In this document: piece after piece, positions 1 through 9,662 of the stretch
Layout: the number at the start of each line of letters is the position of its first letter
Numbering within the stretch: the first letter of the stretch is position 1
Assembly (NCBI GenBank): GCA_010909165.1
Contig: VJWM01000106.1
Span: 868,001-932,000 of the forward strand
Length of the DNA stretch: 64,000 bases
Source: Anthoceros angustus
Lineage: Eukaryota; Streptophyta; Anthocerotopsida; Anthocerotales; Anthocerotaceae
Reading direction: 5' to 3'
Notes under the pieces: model-generated
The model's database searches: none
The model's input: the letters and a program-made list of their open reading frames with translations, nothing else
What the model was told of the DNA's origin: nothing
Program-made: the position numbers and the translations under genes

Positions 1-1
1 G

Positions 2-2173
2 CGCATGTATGCAGCTGGAGGTAGGCTAGAGGAGGCCATGGATGTGCTTACCAGGGTCGGCAAACCGAATGCCTTCATGTGGTTTTCCATTATCTCTGTC
101 CATGCTAAGCATGGGAAATTTAATGCGGCCATACAATTGTACCATGAGATGCGTAGGTCAGAAGTGAAGGCGGATGCTCACGTCTTTGTAGCTGCCCTTC
201 AAGCTTGTGCATCTGCCGCAGACTTGGAATCTGGTAGAAAAGTGCACTCTGATGTGTTGGACAGTGGCATTCCTCCCAACTTGTTTGTTGGAAACTGCCT
301 GGTGGACATGTATGCAAAATGTGGCGAACTGGAAGATGCACGCCGGGCCTTTGACAGCTTGGCCAGAAAGGATGTGGTGACATGGACAGCCCTGATTGCT
401 GGGTATGCACAGCAAGGGGCTCAGCAAGAGGGCCTGCTTGTGGCTAACGATGTGACTTTCGCTTGCCTTCTGAAGGCCTGTGCGAGCACTGGTGCCATAC
501 GGAAGGGCAGGCAGCTGCACTCACAGATTGTCGAAAGGGGACAGCTGGATAACATAGTGTTGGGCAACTGCCTGGTAGACATGTATGCAAAATGTGGTGA
601 ACTGGAAGATGCACGCCAGGTTTTCAACAGCTTGGCCACAAAGGATGTGGTGACGTGGACGGCGCTGATTGCTGGGTATGCACAGCAAGGGCTGGGGCAT
701 GAGGCTCTTGTTTTGTATGAGCAAATGGAGCAGGAGGGCCTGATTGTGGCTAACCATGTTACTTTTGCTTGCCTTCTGAAGGCCTGTGCAAGCGCTGGTG
801 CCTTACAGAAGGGCAGGCAGCTGCACTCACAGATTGTCGAAAGAGGACTGCTGGATAACATAGTGTTGGGCAACTGCCTGGTGGACATGTATGCAAAATG
901 TGGTGAACTGGAAGATGCACGCCAGGTTTTTGACAGCTTGGCCACAAAGGATGTGGTGACATGGACGGTGCTGATTGCTGGGTATGCACAGCAAGGGCTG
1001 GGGCATGAGGCTCTTGTTTTGTATGAGCAAATGGAGCAGGAGGGCCTGATTGTGGCTAACCATGTTACTTTTGCGTGCCTTCTGAAGGCCTGTGCAAGCG
1101 CTGGTGCCTTACAGATAGGCAGGCATCTGCACTCACAGATTGTAGAAAGAGGACAGCTGGATGACATACTGGTGGGTAACGGCCTGGTGGACATGTATGC
1201 AAAATGTGGCGAAATGGAAGATGCACTGCAGGTTTTTGACAGCTTAGCCACGAAGGATGTGGTGACATGGACGGCTCTGATATCTGGGTTTGGTACTTGT
1301 GATGAAAGTCGCTACGCACTAGCTTGTTTTGAGGAGATGCTACTAGCTGGTATTCAGCCTAATGATACTACTTTTACTTGCCTTTTAGCAGCATGCAGTC
1401 ATGAGGGACTGGTGAACGAGGGTCGCAGGCACTTCAATTCCATGGTTGAAGAGTATGGCATGAAACCTACTAGTGACCATCACACTTGCATGATTGAGCT
1501 TCTTGGGCGTGCAGGCCATTTGGATGAGGCAGAGAACATGCTCTTATCGTGTGAGGGCCAAAGTAATATTGTGGGCTTGACCTCTTTGCTGAATGCCTGC
1601 AAAAGTCACGGGGATATAGAGAGGGCGACGCGGTGTTTCGAAAGCCTGGTTAGACTAGACCCGCAGCGGGCGTCCGCTTATGTTCTGATGGCCAATGCGT
1701 ATGCAGATGCAGGTAGGTGGGCCGATGTAGAGAGGATTGAAACCCAGAGAAGGGCAGCAGGAGCTAACAAGAAACCTGCAGTGGCGGGCATTGAGGTGAA
1801 CAAGCAGGTACATACATTTGTAGTTGGAGAAAATAGAGATGATATCGGGGTCAAGGTAGAGAGCTTGAATGCACGTCTGAAGCAGGAAGGGGGACACGTC
1901 CCCCACACAAAGTTGGTGTTAAAGCCATTGCCCGAGAAGGATAAGGAAGATGCACTTTGTGGGCACGCTGAGAAGCTAGCTCTGGCGTTTGGTCTGTTGA
2001 ACACTCCGAGTGGCACACCTCTGCTGGTAACGAAGAATCTGCGGATGTGCAGTGACTGCCATAGTTCCACTGAGGTCATGTCAAGGGTTGAAAAGAGAGA
2101 CATTGTGGTGAGGGATGGGTACCGTGTGCATCGATTCGAAGGTGGTTGTTGCAGTTGCAAAGGTCGACCGTAA
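2..2173 (+). CDS. PLS-class PPR protein with KP/GRP-variant DYW domain (5' partial)
   Basis: Organelle RNA-editing factor, 3' part only. The frame is open to the window edge and begins inside a PPR motif (RMYAAGGRLEEA), so the N-terminus lies upstream. Tandem PLS repeats (LVDMYAKCGELEDAR, DVVTWTALIAGYAQQG) fill about residues 1-470, numbered from the first ATG at position 5. E/E+ motifs follow, then a DYW deaminase with the zinc signature H654-A-E656 and C682xxC685, and the second site H709...C716xC718. Two features are not canonical. The usual PG box (KKEPGCSWIEV type) reads KKPAVAGIEV at 589-598, and the terminal DYW tripeptide is replaced by GRP. From knowledge of the family this is the DYW:KP class, linked to U-to-C editing in hornworts, ferns and some lycophytes. 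Canonical DYW domains deaminate C to U. Target and organelle cannot be read here. No intron is seen. Confidence 0.9.
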   Translation, partial: RMYAAGGRLEEAMDVLTRVGKPNAFMWFSIISVHAKHGKFNAAIQLYHEMRRSEVKADAHVFVAALQACASAADLESGRKVHSDVLDSGIPPNLFVGNCLVDMYAKCGELEDARRAFDSLARKDVVTWTALIAGYAQQGAQQEGLLVANDVTFACLLKACASTGAIRKGRQLHSQIVERGQLDNIVLGNCLVDMYAKCGELEDARQVFNSLATKDVVTWTALIAGYAQQGLGHEALVLYEQMEQEGLIVANHVTFACLLKACASAGALQKGRQLHSQIVERGLLDNIVLGNCLVDMYAKCGELEDARQVFDSLATKDVVTWTVLIAGYAQQGLGHEALVLYEQMEQEGLIVANHVTFACLLKACASAGALQIGRHLHSQIVERGQLDDILVGNGLVDMYAKCGEMEDALQVFDSLATKDVVTWTALISGFGTCDESRYALACFEEMLLAGIQPNDTTFTCLLAACSHEGLVNEGRRHFNSMVEEYGMKPTSDHHTCMIELLGRAGHLDEAENMLLSCEGQSNIVGLTSLLNACKSHGDIERATRCFESLVRLDPQRASAYVLMANAYADAGRWADVERIETQRRAAGANKKPAVAGIEVNKQVHTFVVGENRDDIGVKVESLNARLKQEGGHVPHTKLVLKPLPEKDKEDALCGHAEKLALAFGLLNTPSGTPLLVTKNLRMCSDCHSSTEVMSRVEKRDIVVRDGYRVHRFEGGCCSCKGRP
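383..1294 (+). repeat. Near-identical 306-bp PPR-triplet repeats inside the PPR gene
   Basis: The PPR array contains successive 306-bp (102-codon) units that are almost identical at nucleotide level, for example the copies beginning at 689 and 995. The preceding unit, from about 416, lacks 33 bp (11 codons) of a PPR helix but stays in frame, giving a 273-bp spacing. Silent sites are also nearly identical, so the units arose or were homogenised recently by unequal crossing-over or gene conversion. Confidence 0.9.
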
Positions 2174-3333
2174 GCATTCGAGAATCAACTAGCTGATGCT
2201 CAGTCAGCAAGTCAAATGCGGCAGACGGGAGGGTGACGGGAATGTCTTACCCAATCTGCGCCTTTGCGAACTGCCATGGCAAATGTGGAGGAGGCAATGA
2301 ACTAGTGAAGGTCCCCTATGAATTAGTTCCGAGGTCAAGAATGAGAAGAGGGGGAATGCTGGTGGACTCCTTCTCGGCTTTCAAAGCACAGCTTGTCGGC
2401 TTCCAAAGCACAGCTTGTCGGCTTCCAAAGCACAGCTTGTCGGCTTCCAAAGCACAGCTTCCCGGCTTCCAAAGCACAGCTTGTCGGCTTCCAAAGCACA
2501 GCTTGTCGGCTTCCAAAGCACAGCTTCCTCAACGAGCAATTGAGTAGCTCAGACCCCCATGCAGCCAGCTTGGGTGCAGCAAGAAGGTTCGGACAAAGTC
2601 TGAGATTGTCAAGTTTGGGTAGTGGGCCCGTGCCGGCACAACCTCCACCGTAAAACCTCCACTGTAGCCACAGTTGCTCTGCGAGCGTGGCTATCGAACT
2701 TGTCGCCTCTCCATTGCCACAGTTACGCTCAACACCACAGTTTGCTTAAGAGCTATGAGCTGCCAAATCCACCTGCCAGACAGAACGAGATGATACTACT
2801 CCATGACAAAGCAGGTCCGTTAACAACTAGGTCTCTTTCCTGACCCTCTGCTGGTTCCTTCCGATGCCCAGGTGGACGAAGCTGATTGCAGCGAGCAACA
2901 TCGGAAATATCCCCCGGGCTGTTCATCTAGAACGTTGTACACTCTGACGTCTGCTACCCGCAATATCTGGATTCGAACTTCACAGTCCTCTCATCTGTCC
3001 AGATACCGTCTCCCACTGTGTCGTTTCCCGAGCAGGATCCTGATGTAAGGACGTTCCAAGGATGGGTCACATCCTCAACCACAAGGAATCACAGCGCGGG
3101 CCTCGCCTATCACCGGCCCTCCACATGATGGCCCGCAGGACAGATATACAAGAAAACCCCCAGTTCCTGCACACCAGCCTGCTTGCACGTGTTGCCCTGC
3201 CGATTCCATCGCTTTACATCCCTTTGACTCCTGTGCGACCTGACCTAAGACAGACTGGAAAGTAGCCTCCTCATACAAATGTGCCTGTCTCAACGAACCA
3301 GGAACTGTCTTCAGGTGCGGAGAGGAGAGACCG
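2174..3333. other. Intergenic region between PPR gene and lectin kinase
   Basis: No coding region is supported. It holds the PPR 3' flank, the 22-bp tandem repeat and the presumed promoter of the lectin kinase. Short open frames here show no recognisable family motif. Confidence 0.6.
2376..2529. repeat. Tandem repeat, seven copies of a 22-bp unit
   Basis: Seven head-to-tail 22-bp units, each containing GCTTCCAAAGCACAGCTT and ending in gtc (units 1, 2, 3, 5, 6), ccc (unit 4) or cct (unit 7). Apart from the last three bases and one T in unit 1, the units are identical. It begins about 200 bp downstream of the PPR stop codon. Confidence 0.95.
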
Positions 3334-5730
3334 ATGATCGAGGCCATGGCGAAGCACAGCAAGACGGAAGCGGCCTATCTCAGCCTCCTCTTCCTGCTCC
3401 TCGCCATCTCCTCCCCGACCCTCTCCTCGACCCAGAACCTGTCCTCAACGCAGAACAGCACCAGCTTCAGGGTCACCAACTTCAAATCCTCCTCCATCCT
3501 GGTGACAGGGGACTCGGCAGTGCAACCCGACGGCTCCCTGCTAATGACGGTGAACTCGAGCGGAGTCTCAGGCCCGTCTCTCAAATCCCGCGCAGTCTAC
3601 TCCACCCCGGTCCAGTTCCTGGACGCGGCCTCCGGCACTGCGGCCTCCTTCAACACCTCCTTCACCTTCGCCATCGTCTCCGCCAACGGGACCGAGAAGG
3701 GCGACGGCATGACCTTCATCATCACCGCCGAGCCCGGGGTCCCCAAATCCATCTACAGCGCGGGAGGCAACCTGGCTCTCTACGACGTCCTCCAGTACAA
3801 CGTCTCCAACTCCAGCATCCATGTCGTGGCCGTGGAATTGGACACCTTCTCCAGCCCCCCCGACCCCGTGGGCGACCACATCGGGGTGGACGTCAACTCC
3901 TACATTTCTGCCAAGGCGGAGGTCCTCCCTCCAGGCCTCGCTCCCCTCAATTCCTCCTCCTCCAGGCAACGCCTCACGGCATGGATCGACTACGACGCGG
4001 TGGCCGGGCAGATGGACGTCTTCCTCGCCCACGCCCCCGCCCAAAAGGAGGCCGCCAGTCACGTACTCTCGTACGGCCCACTCGCCATCTCCCAGTACGT
4101 GCTCCCCAACTCCTACGTCGGCTTCACCGCCGCCACCGGGTCCTTCTTCGAGCTCCACGCCGTCTTCGACTGGAATTTCTCCAGCAGCCTGGTGCCCAAT
4201 CCGCTGTTGTCTTCCCCGCCTCTATTTCCCCCGGCTCCGGCTCCGGCTCCAGCCCCGGGACCGGAGCCGGTGGGCGGTGGGAAGTCCGGGAAATCCTCAC
4301 ACACGGGGCTGATTGCTGGTGTGGTTGTGGGATGTGTGGGAGCTCTGCTTTTGGTGCTGCTAGCGCTTGTGGTGCTGTTCCGGAGGAGGAGGTTGCGGGA
4401 GCCGGAGGAGCGGGAGAGGACGAAGTTCATGCCGGGAGGGGACGAGGGGCAGGATCTGTCGAGCTCGTGGAAGGAGCTGTATGCTGCGGATGTGAATTTC
4501 GGGCCGAGGAGGTTCACGCACGCCGAGGTGAGCTCCGCCACCAACCAGTTCGAGCAGAGTGCTTTGCTGGGGCAGGGCGGGTTCGGGAGCGTGTACAAGG
4601 GGGTGATTGCTGGTGCGGTGGCGGGGACGACGGTGGATGTGGCCGTGAAGAGGGTGTCGAGGACGTCGAGGCAGGGAGAACGGGAATTCCGAGCGGAGGT
4701 GCTGAGCATCGGGAGGCTGCGGCACAGGAATCTGGTGCCGCTTGTTGGATGGTGCCATGACCAGGGGGAGCTGCTGTTGTTGTACGAGCTCATGCCGAAC
4801 GGGAGCCTGGACAGATGGCTCTACCGCCCTCACCACCAGATTGATGTGGAATCGGATGCTTCTGCGAAGCCGCAGCTGCTGCCGTGGGGAGACAGGTACA
4901 ACATTCTCTGCGGGGTTGCATCCGCCATCGTCTACCTGCACGTGGAGTGGGAGAAATGCATCGTCCACCGAGACATCAAGGCGAGCAATGTGATGCTGGA
5001 CGCGCAGAGGAATGCTAGGTTAGGGGACTTCGGGCTGGCCAGACTCACCGACCACCGGTACGGAGACGGCGACCAGTCCGCGACCTCCACCGCGGTCGCG
5101 GGGACCCGGGGTTATCTCGCGCCGGAGTACGCGGTGTCGGGGAAGTCGACTCCCGAGTCGGACGTGTTCAGCTTCGGGGTTTTGGCGTTGTCTGTGGCGA
5201 CCGGTCGCCGGCCGTATGAGCCAATCGGGGAGGACGAGCAGTATCTGGTGGATTGGGTGTGGAGTTGGCAGGAGAATCAGAGGCTGGTGGAGGTGGTGGA
5301 TGGGAGGCTGGAGGGAGATTTCAATGAGGAGCAGTTGCTGCGGGTTTTGAAGGTTGGGTTGTTGTGCACCCATCCGGATCCTAAGGTTCGGCTTCCCAGC
5401 CAGGTGTTGTTGCAGATGCTGAAGGGGGACAATGAGCTGCCGCCATTGGCGACCTCCAGGCCGGTGGCAATTTATGTGAGCGAGTTCACGGTGCCGTCTG
5501 TGGATTCGCAGTTCTCGAGTTTGGAGAGGAACGTGGTGGAGAAGAAGGGGGGATCCGGAGATGTGCAGTATCCGGAGCCGGTGGAGACGAGCCACTCGGA
5601 GTCGTATCCCAGTGATTCCAGTCTCGTGAATCCCAGTGAGGTGGTGAGTCAGCCGGATGGCGAGAAGCAGCAGGGTGGTGATGCCGGGCCCGGGCATGGC
5701 AGGATGGGTTCTTTTGTGCAACCTAGATAG
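3334..5730 (+). CDS. L-type lectin-domain receptor-like kinase
   Basis: Predicted plasma-membrane receptor kinase of 798 aa, intronless. Order: signal peptide (about 12-32); extracellular legume-lectin domain (about 42-285) with the metal-site region VELDTFSSPPDPVGDHIGVD; Pro/Ala-rich spacer (PAPAPAPAPGPEP); one transmembrane helix (about 325-349) followed by RRRR; cytoplasmic kinase (about 405-680). The kinase keeps the Gly loop LGQGGFGSVYKG, catalytic Lys439 (VAVKR), HRD (H545-R546-D547), DFG (D565) and GTRGYLAPEY, so it should be active. The HRD arginine makes it an RD kinase. The C-tail (690-798) is Ser/Pro-rich and probably disordered. Met1 and Met5 are both possible starts. Related plant receptors perceive extracellular nucleotides or microbial signals, but the ligand here is unknown. 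Its GC-rich third positions contrast with the AT-rich GEX1 and CFAP100 genes in this window. Confidence 0.92.
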   Translation: MIEAMAKHSKTEAAYLSLLFLLLAISSPTLSSTQNLSSTQNSTSFRVTNFKSSSILVTGDSAVQPDGSLLMTVNSSGVSGPSLKSRAVYSTPVQFLDAASGTAASFNTSFTFAIVSANGTEKGDGMTFIITAEPGVPKSIYSAGGNLALYDVLQYNVSNSSIHVVAVELDTFSSPPDPVGDHIGVDVNSYISAKAEVLPPGLAPLNSSSSRQRLTAWIDYDAVAGQMDVFLAHAPAQKEAASHVLSYGPLAISQYVLPNSYVGFTAATGSFFELHAVFDWNFSSSLVPNPLLSSPPLFPPAPAPAPAPGPEPVGGGKSGKSSHTGLIAGVVVGCVGALLLVLLALVVLFRRRRLREPEERERTKFMPGGDEGQDLSSSWKELYAADVNFGPRRFTHAEVSSATNQFEQSALLGQGGFGSVYKGVIAGAVAGTTVDVAVKRVSRTSRQGEREFRAEVLSIGRLRHRNLVPLVGWCHDQGELLLLYELMPNGSLDRWLYRPHHQIDVESDASAKPQLLPWGDRYNILCGVASAIVYLHVEWEKCIVHRDIKASNVMLDAQRNARLGDFGLARLTDHRYGDGDQSATSTAVAGTRGYLAPEYAVSGKSTPESDVFSFGVLALSVATGRRPYEPIGEDEQYLVDWVWSWQENQRLVEVVDGRLEGDFNEEQLLRVLKVGLLCTHPDPKVRLPSQVLLQMLKGDNELPPLATSRPVAIYVSEFTVPSVDSQFSSLERNVVEKKGGSGDVQYPEPVETSHSESYPSDSSLVNPSEVVSQPDGEKQQGGDAGPGHGRMGSFVQPR

Positions 5731-5959
5731 CGGGTTCAGTTTGCTGCTTTCGTCGAGATTCCGTGCTTCTCTCTTCTTCTGCCTGCATTTCTTTCGTCAT
5801 GGAGTGTATTATAGTGATTCTTGCAAGTGGCTGGCTGCCTGTCGGCACTTTTTGTTTGCCTCGAAGACAGCACCGTATGTTTGCAGCTTGCAAGTCTGCT
5901 TGTACCAAATTGCTGCTGCTCGTTAGTTTGTTAGTTCTGGCAAAGAGCCAGCTAGCAGT

Positions 5960-5998
5960 GCTGAGGGTTGAGCACTGGGGCTCTGCTCAACCCTCAGC
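5960..5998. other. Perfect 15-bp-arm hairpin
   Basis: Arms GCTGAGGGTTGAGCA (5960-5974) and its exact reverse complement (5984-5998) surround a 9-nt loop. It lies 230 bp past the lectin-kinase stop codon, so it may be in the 3' UTR or be a small inverted-repeat element. Confidence 0.85.
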
Positions 5999-7174
5999 TT
6001 GTAACATTCCTTTTGCGAGAACGCCCACTTTCTATTTCTCCCTGTGGTGGGTGCATCTTGTGTATCCACTTCGATCTGCACATCTGGGCTATGTCTGGCA
6101 TGGTGGTACCCCACTGCCTAACATGCAGGACATGAACGCACTCTGCAACGAGTGAGGGCTCGCCTTCGTGTATCCCTCTGGATTGACTTTCTGGTGATGC
6201 TTATGTAGTTACCCTCACTCATACTGGACTTAGTTGCTGCAAGGCGCGTATATGTGTTGGACAACACATGAAGGCAGCCTCTGTTGCTGCTGGAGTGCTG
6301 GTTCCTCCCTGCTTTGGTTTCATACTAAGGTTCCTCCATTTCTTCACGGGCACCCACATACATCTGGACTTTCGTGATAGGTTTTCCGGGCTTTCTACTT
6401 GCTCAGCTAAGCAGACGGCGCATAACAGTGCCCCAGACCACATGGGCTGCCCGAAGGATTACGTCACCTCAGATAGGCCCTATGTCGAGTTTGGAAGGCA
6501 TTTCATTCTGCTGATGGGACAGGGCTCGGATTCTCAACGGCATACCATCCACACACGAACTGACAGGCCGAGAAGGCTAACCAGACCACTGGATTGATGC
6601 TGCGCACATATTCCTTCAGGCCAGAGGAATCATGGATCAATTATGTGCACCCTGTAGGGTTAGGCGCAACATTGCCAAGAACACCTCCATCCGGACTAGC
6701 CTTGTCTACCTGTTGTACGCGCAGCATACCAGCTCTTCTTGCAGCCCTACTGCCAAGCTCCAACGTTGAGGAATCCCAGGATCTCCAAGCATGCTACAGT
6801 CCTCATGGGAGCCAAGATAAACATGCAGGTAGCTCAGAGTGAGCAAAAACAACAACCAGTAGTCCAGCCGAAACGCGAAGTGGAGATGGCTGCAGGCATG
6901 CAGGTCCTGCTTCCTGCTACACATCTTGCATTGCGAACCGGAACTCGTAAACTTGCTGACCCATTGTCAAGACACACGCAATCTCGCCCACGACCCACGA
7001 CGGACAGGTTGCAGTACCGGAGGGCAGGAAAAGAGTTTTTCAGATGAGTCTGTTCCGAAACCCCACGGCGTGCCCGGGGCGCCCTACATTTCTCATTTTT
7101 CAGGCTCTTCCCGTCAGTGCTCAGCGTCTCAAGCATGGTCGACCGCATCCAAAATCTCATCTTCCAGAACTAAA

Positions 7175-7243
7175 GGTTCCACCGAGATTTGAACTCGGGC
7201 TATTGGATTCATAATCCAGTGTTCGACCAACAAAGATAATACC
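7175..7243 (-). pseudogene. Degenerate tRNA-Gln-like sequence
   Basis: On the minus strand the 3' half has a T-arm (CCCGAG-TTCAAAT-CTCGG) and the acceptor end TGGAACC typical of plant tRNA-Gln. The anticodon loop is TTATGAA, so the Gln anticodon is lost (reads ATG). The anticodon stem has a mismatch, and the 5' acceptor strand (GGTATTA) pairs poorly. The D-arm is eroded. It is either a dead tRNA gene or the head of a tRNA-derived repeat. Confidence 0.65.
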
Positions 7244-7312
7244 TTTATTTATGACAATAACTCTATTTATATCCTTGGCAACGTGTTCAGAGTCTGGACA
7301 TTTGGGTTTTGG

Positions 7313-7845
7313 GAGGAGGCCTCTATCGCCGAACTGTGAGTGAGAATTTGAGGTTGCGGCAGGACTGGCGTAGTTTCTACGTGCGAGGTTTAAGTAGTAG
7401 AACTCTCCTTATTTGCACGTCACAGCAGATGAGTTCAACACTTTTTTGGGGCAGTTGACAGCAGATGAGTTTAACACTCTTGTTGGGCAGTTGACAGCAG
7501 ATGAGTTTAACACTCTTTTGGGACATTTGAGGGTGTAGTTCCACTAATATGGCTGCACAAGTTTCTCAGACCCTCCATGCTAACCAAGTTCCCTAATGCA
7601 GCACTCCCGCACATGCAAAAGATGAGAGGATGATGTTGACTTACGAGAATATTCTACATCACAAGAATACCGCATGTTTGAACATTATCAGGTCTCAAGG
7701 ACAGGGATTTTCGTTTGCATCGGATCAAAATCTGTTTGCTATCCTGCACTTGAAACTGAGAGAGGGGAAACTCCCACCTGCAGGATACGATGTTTGGCTT
7801 TGAGGGTGATCTTCGGCAATCCATCCAATTGGATATGAAGGGAAG
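7313..7845 (+). repeat. Decayed coding sequence, copy A of an inverted pair
   Basis: This segment is similar over about 500 bp to the reverse complement of 9165-9662. Shared landmarks include GCCGAACTGTGAGTG, TGCGGC.GGA.TGGCGTAGTTTCT, ACATTATCA.GTCTCAAGGACAGG, and the peptide HLKLREGKLP. Both copies have frameshifts and stops, so neither is an intact gene. The family is not recognised. Copy A alone carries an expanded in-frame 36-bp repeat (7422-7529). Confidence 0.75.
7422..7529 (+). repeat. Three 36-bp in-frame tandem units
   Basis: Three 36-bp units, 12 codons each, would encode a repeated TADEFNTLLGQL-like peptide. The inverted copy at 9.5 kb has a single unit, so the expansion happened in this copy. 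Confidence 0.9.
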
Positions 7846-9164
7846 GTGCTCAGAGTCTACAAGTGCGCATTCCGGCCAAGTAGATAGACAAACATACCCA
7901 ATCTGGTGGACACCAACTTGTAAGTCGAGCCCAATGCGGTGGACACCAACTGAAAGTCGAGCCTTGCTGAAGAGAGTTTTGAATATTTGCTTCAGAATAT
8001 CCACAGGGTCGGCCGACAACGTCTATCTTGTCTCTGTAGTCCGAAAGAGCAGTCAATGCAATGCTCGAAAGGGACTGTACACCTCGCTTGCTGAAAGTTC
8101 CTATAGGAACCTGCACAGGAGTCACACACGAAAGCAGCAGCAAGCTGGAGCTGATAGGAGCGCACTGTAAGCATGCTACAATCAGTCAAACAATCAGAAC
8201 GATAGTCAACGATGAACCAGAGCAATTACGAATTACCACCGACCCCTGGCAGTAAGGGCTCCAACTGGGAACCCTATAAGGGCGGGGAATTGTGGTCGGT
8301 CTTAGTGGGGAACAGACGGTATCGAGGAGCACTCATCCTGCGGCACCGGCGCAAATAGAGTCACCGGCAATCATCACCGAATAGATGCCTCCGGATGCAT
8401 TGCCACTCGCATCAACCCATACCTCACATAAGTTCACCATGACAAAGCAACAGAGACAAAATGCAGCCCCCTGCTGGCTGAGCCACCACTGCCAGCCTCC
8501 GCTGCTGGCAACAGCCAACACATCCAGCCAGCCCTTGCATTTTTTTCAATATGAGCTGTTCACGAGTCCAGCAGTTCATGCCATAAGATCTGGTCTGCTG
8601 TTGTGAAGCACCACATACTGCCACAGCCCACATTCACAGAACTCGCCCCACATCCCAAGAAACAGCTAGACAAGCCATGCCCAGCCAATGGCTTGCACGT
8701 AAATGAAGAACAAGGTGCCCAAAGCGCACCCAACTACTTCTAGCTTCGTTTGAAAGAAAACACTCCATCTGATCAGCACACTCGCCAACCCATCCGCCTG
8801 TAGCCCCACAGCTCAGCAGCTCGTAAGAACGACCAGCGAATCCGCGCGATAGCCCACATCTCCTCCCACCTGCAATCTGCAACCCATTCCACACTGCTGC
8901 ACCACATGCTACACCAATTCAATGCATCCCACAGTACTGTAACGCAGCCTATTCCCCAGCTCCAGCTAGCCCTTCCAGCTGATTCACACCTCACAAAGTC
9001 TACTTAGGCTGAAGGATGGATCACATGAATTATCCCTTGTGCCACACACTAAAAAAAAGAAACTGCTGTCTAACCTTCTTTACACTTGATAAGGTGTATC
9101 TAAGTTTGATTTCACCTAGCCGGATGCCCGAGGTCCATATATGGTTGTGCATTTGTCTTATAAC

Positions 9165-9662
9165 CCTCCCCTTTACATCCAAATGGATGGAATGATGAAG
9201 ATCACCTTCAAAGCCAAACATCGCCACCATGAACAGATTCCTGTCTTGCAGGGTGGGGAGTTTCCCCTCTCTCAGCTTCAAGTGCATATCCTGCAGCAGA
9301 CAGATGTGATCTGATACAAAGGAAAAGTCCTGTCCTTGAGACTTGATAATGTTCAGACATGTGGTACTCTTGTAAGTCAACAGCATCCTCTCCATCTTCT
9401 TAAGAGTGCTGCACCCATACATATTCTGTGAAACTCGTTCAACCATCTCAAAGAACAAAGTAAACAGTTCCTAAATGTGGTTGGATTGAACCATGTTACC
9501 CTCAAATATCCCAAAAGCGTGTTACACTCATTTGCTGTGACGTGCAAATAGCTACACATGTCCTCGGAGTTCTAATGGTAAAACCTTGCACAGAGAAACT
9601 ACGCCAATCCAGCCGCAACCTCACATTCCCACTCACAGTTCGGCGACAGAGGTCTTCTTCCA
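9165..9662 (-). repeat. Decayed coding sequence, copy B of an inverted pair
   Basis: Minus-strand partner of 7313-7845. Upstream on the minus strand (to about 9837) a helical-looking frame continues (RIDQLFQLVHEHMKLLDGN). The readable parts are in different frames and interrupted, so I treat it as a relic of an unidentified multicopy gene or element. Confidence 0.7.

Noticed and set aside
421-1251. Minus-strand open frame of 276 codons
   Set aside because: It mirrors the internal PPR repeats and only repeats because they do.
5-2173. Complete PPR gene starting at the first ATG in the window
   Set aside because: The first ATG is the Met of a PPR motif (MYA.GG.LEEA) and the frame is open to the window edge, so the gene is 5' truncated.
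3279-4760. Second long plus-strand frame overlapping the lectin kinase
   Set aside because: It is out of phase with the frame carrying all lectin and kinase motifs, and is explained by high GC content.
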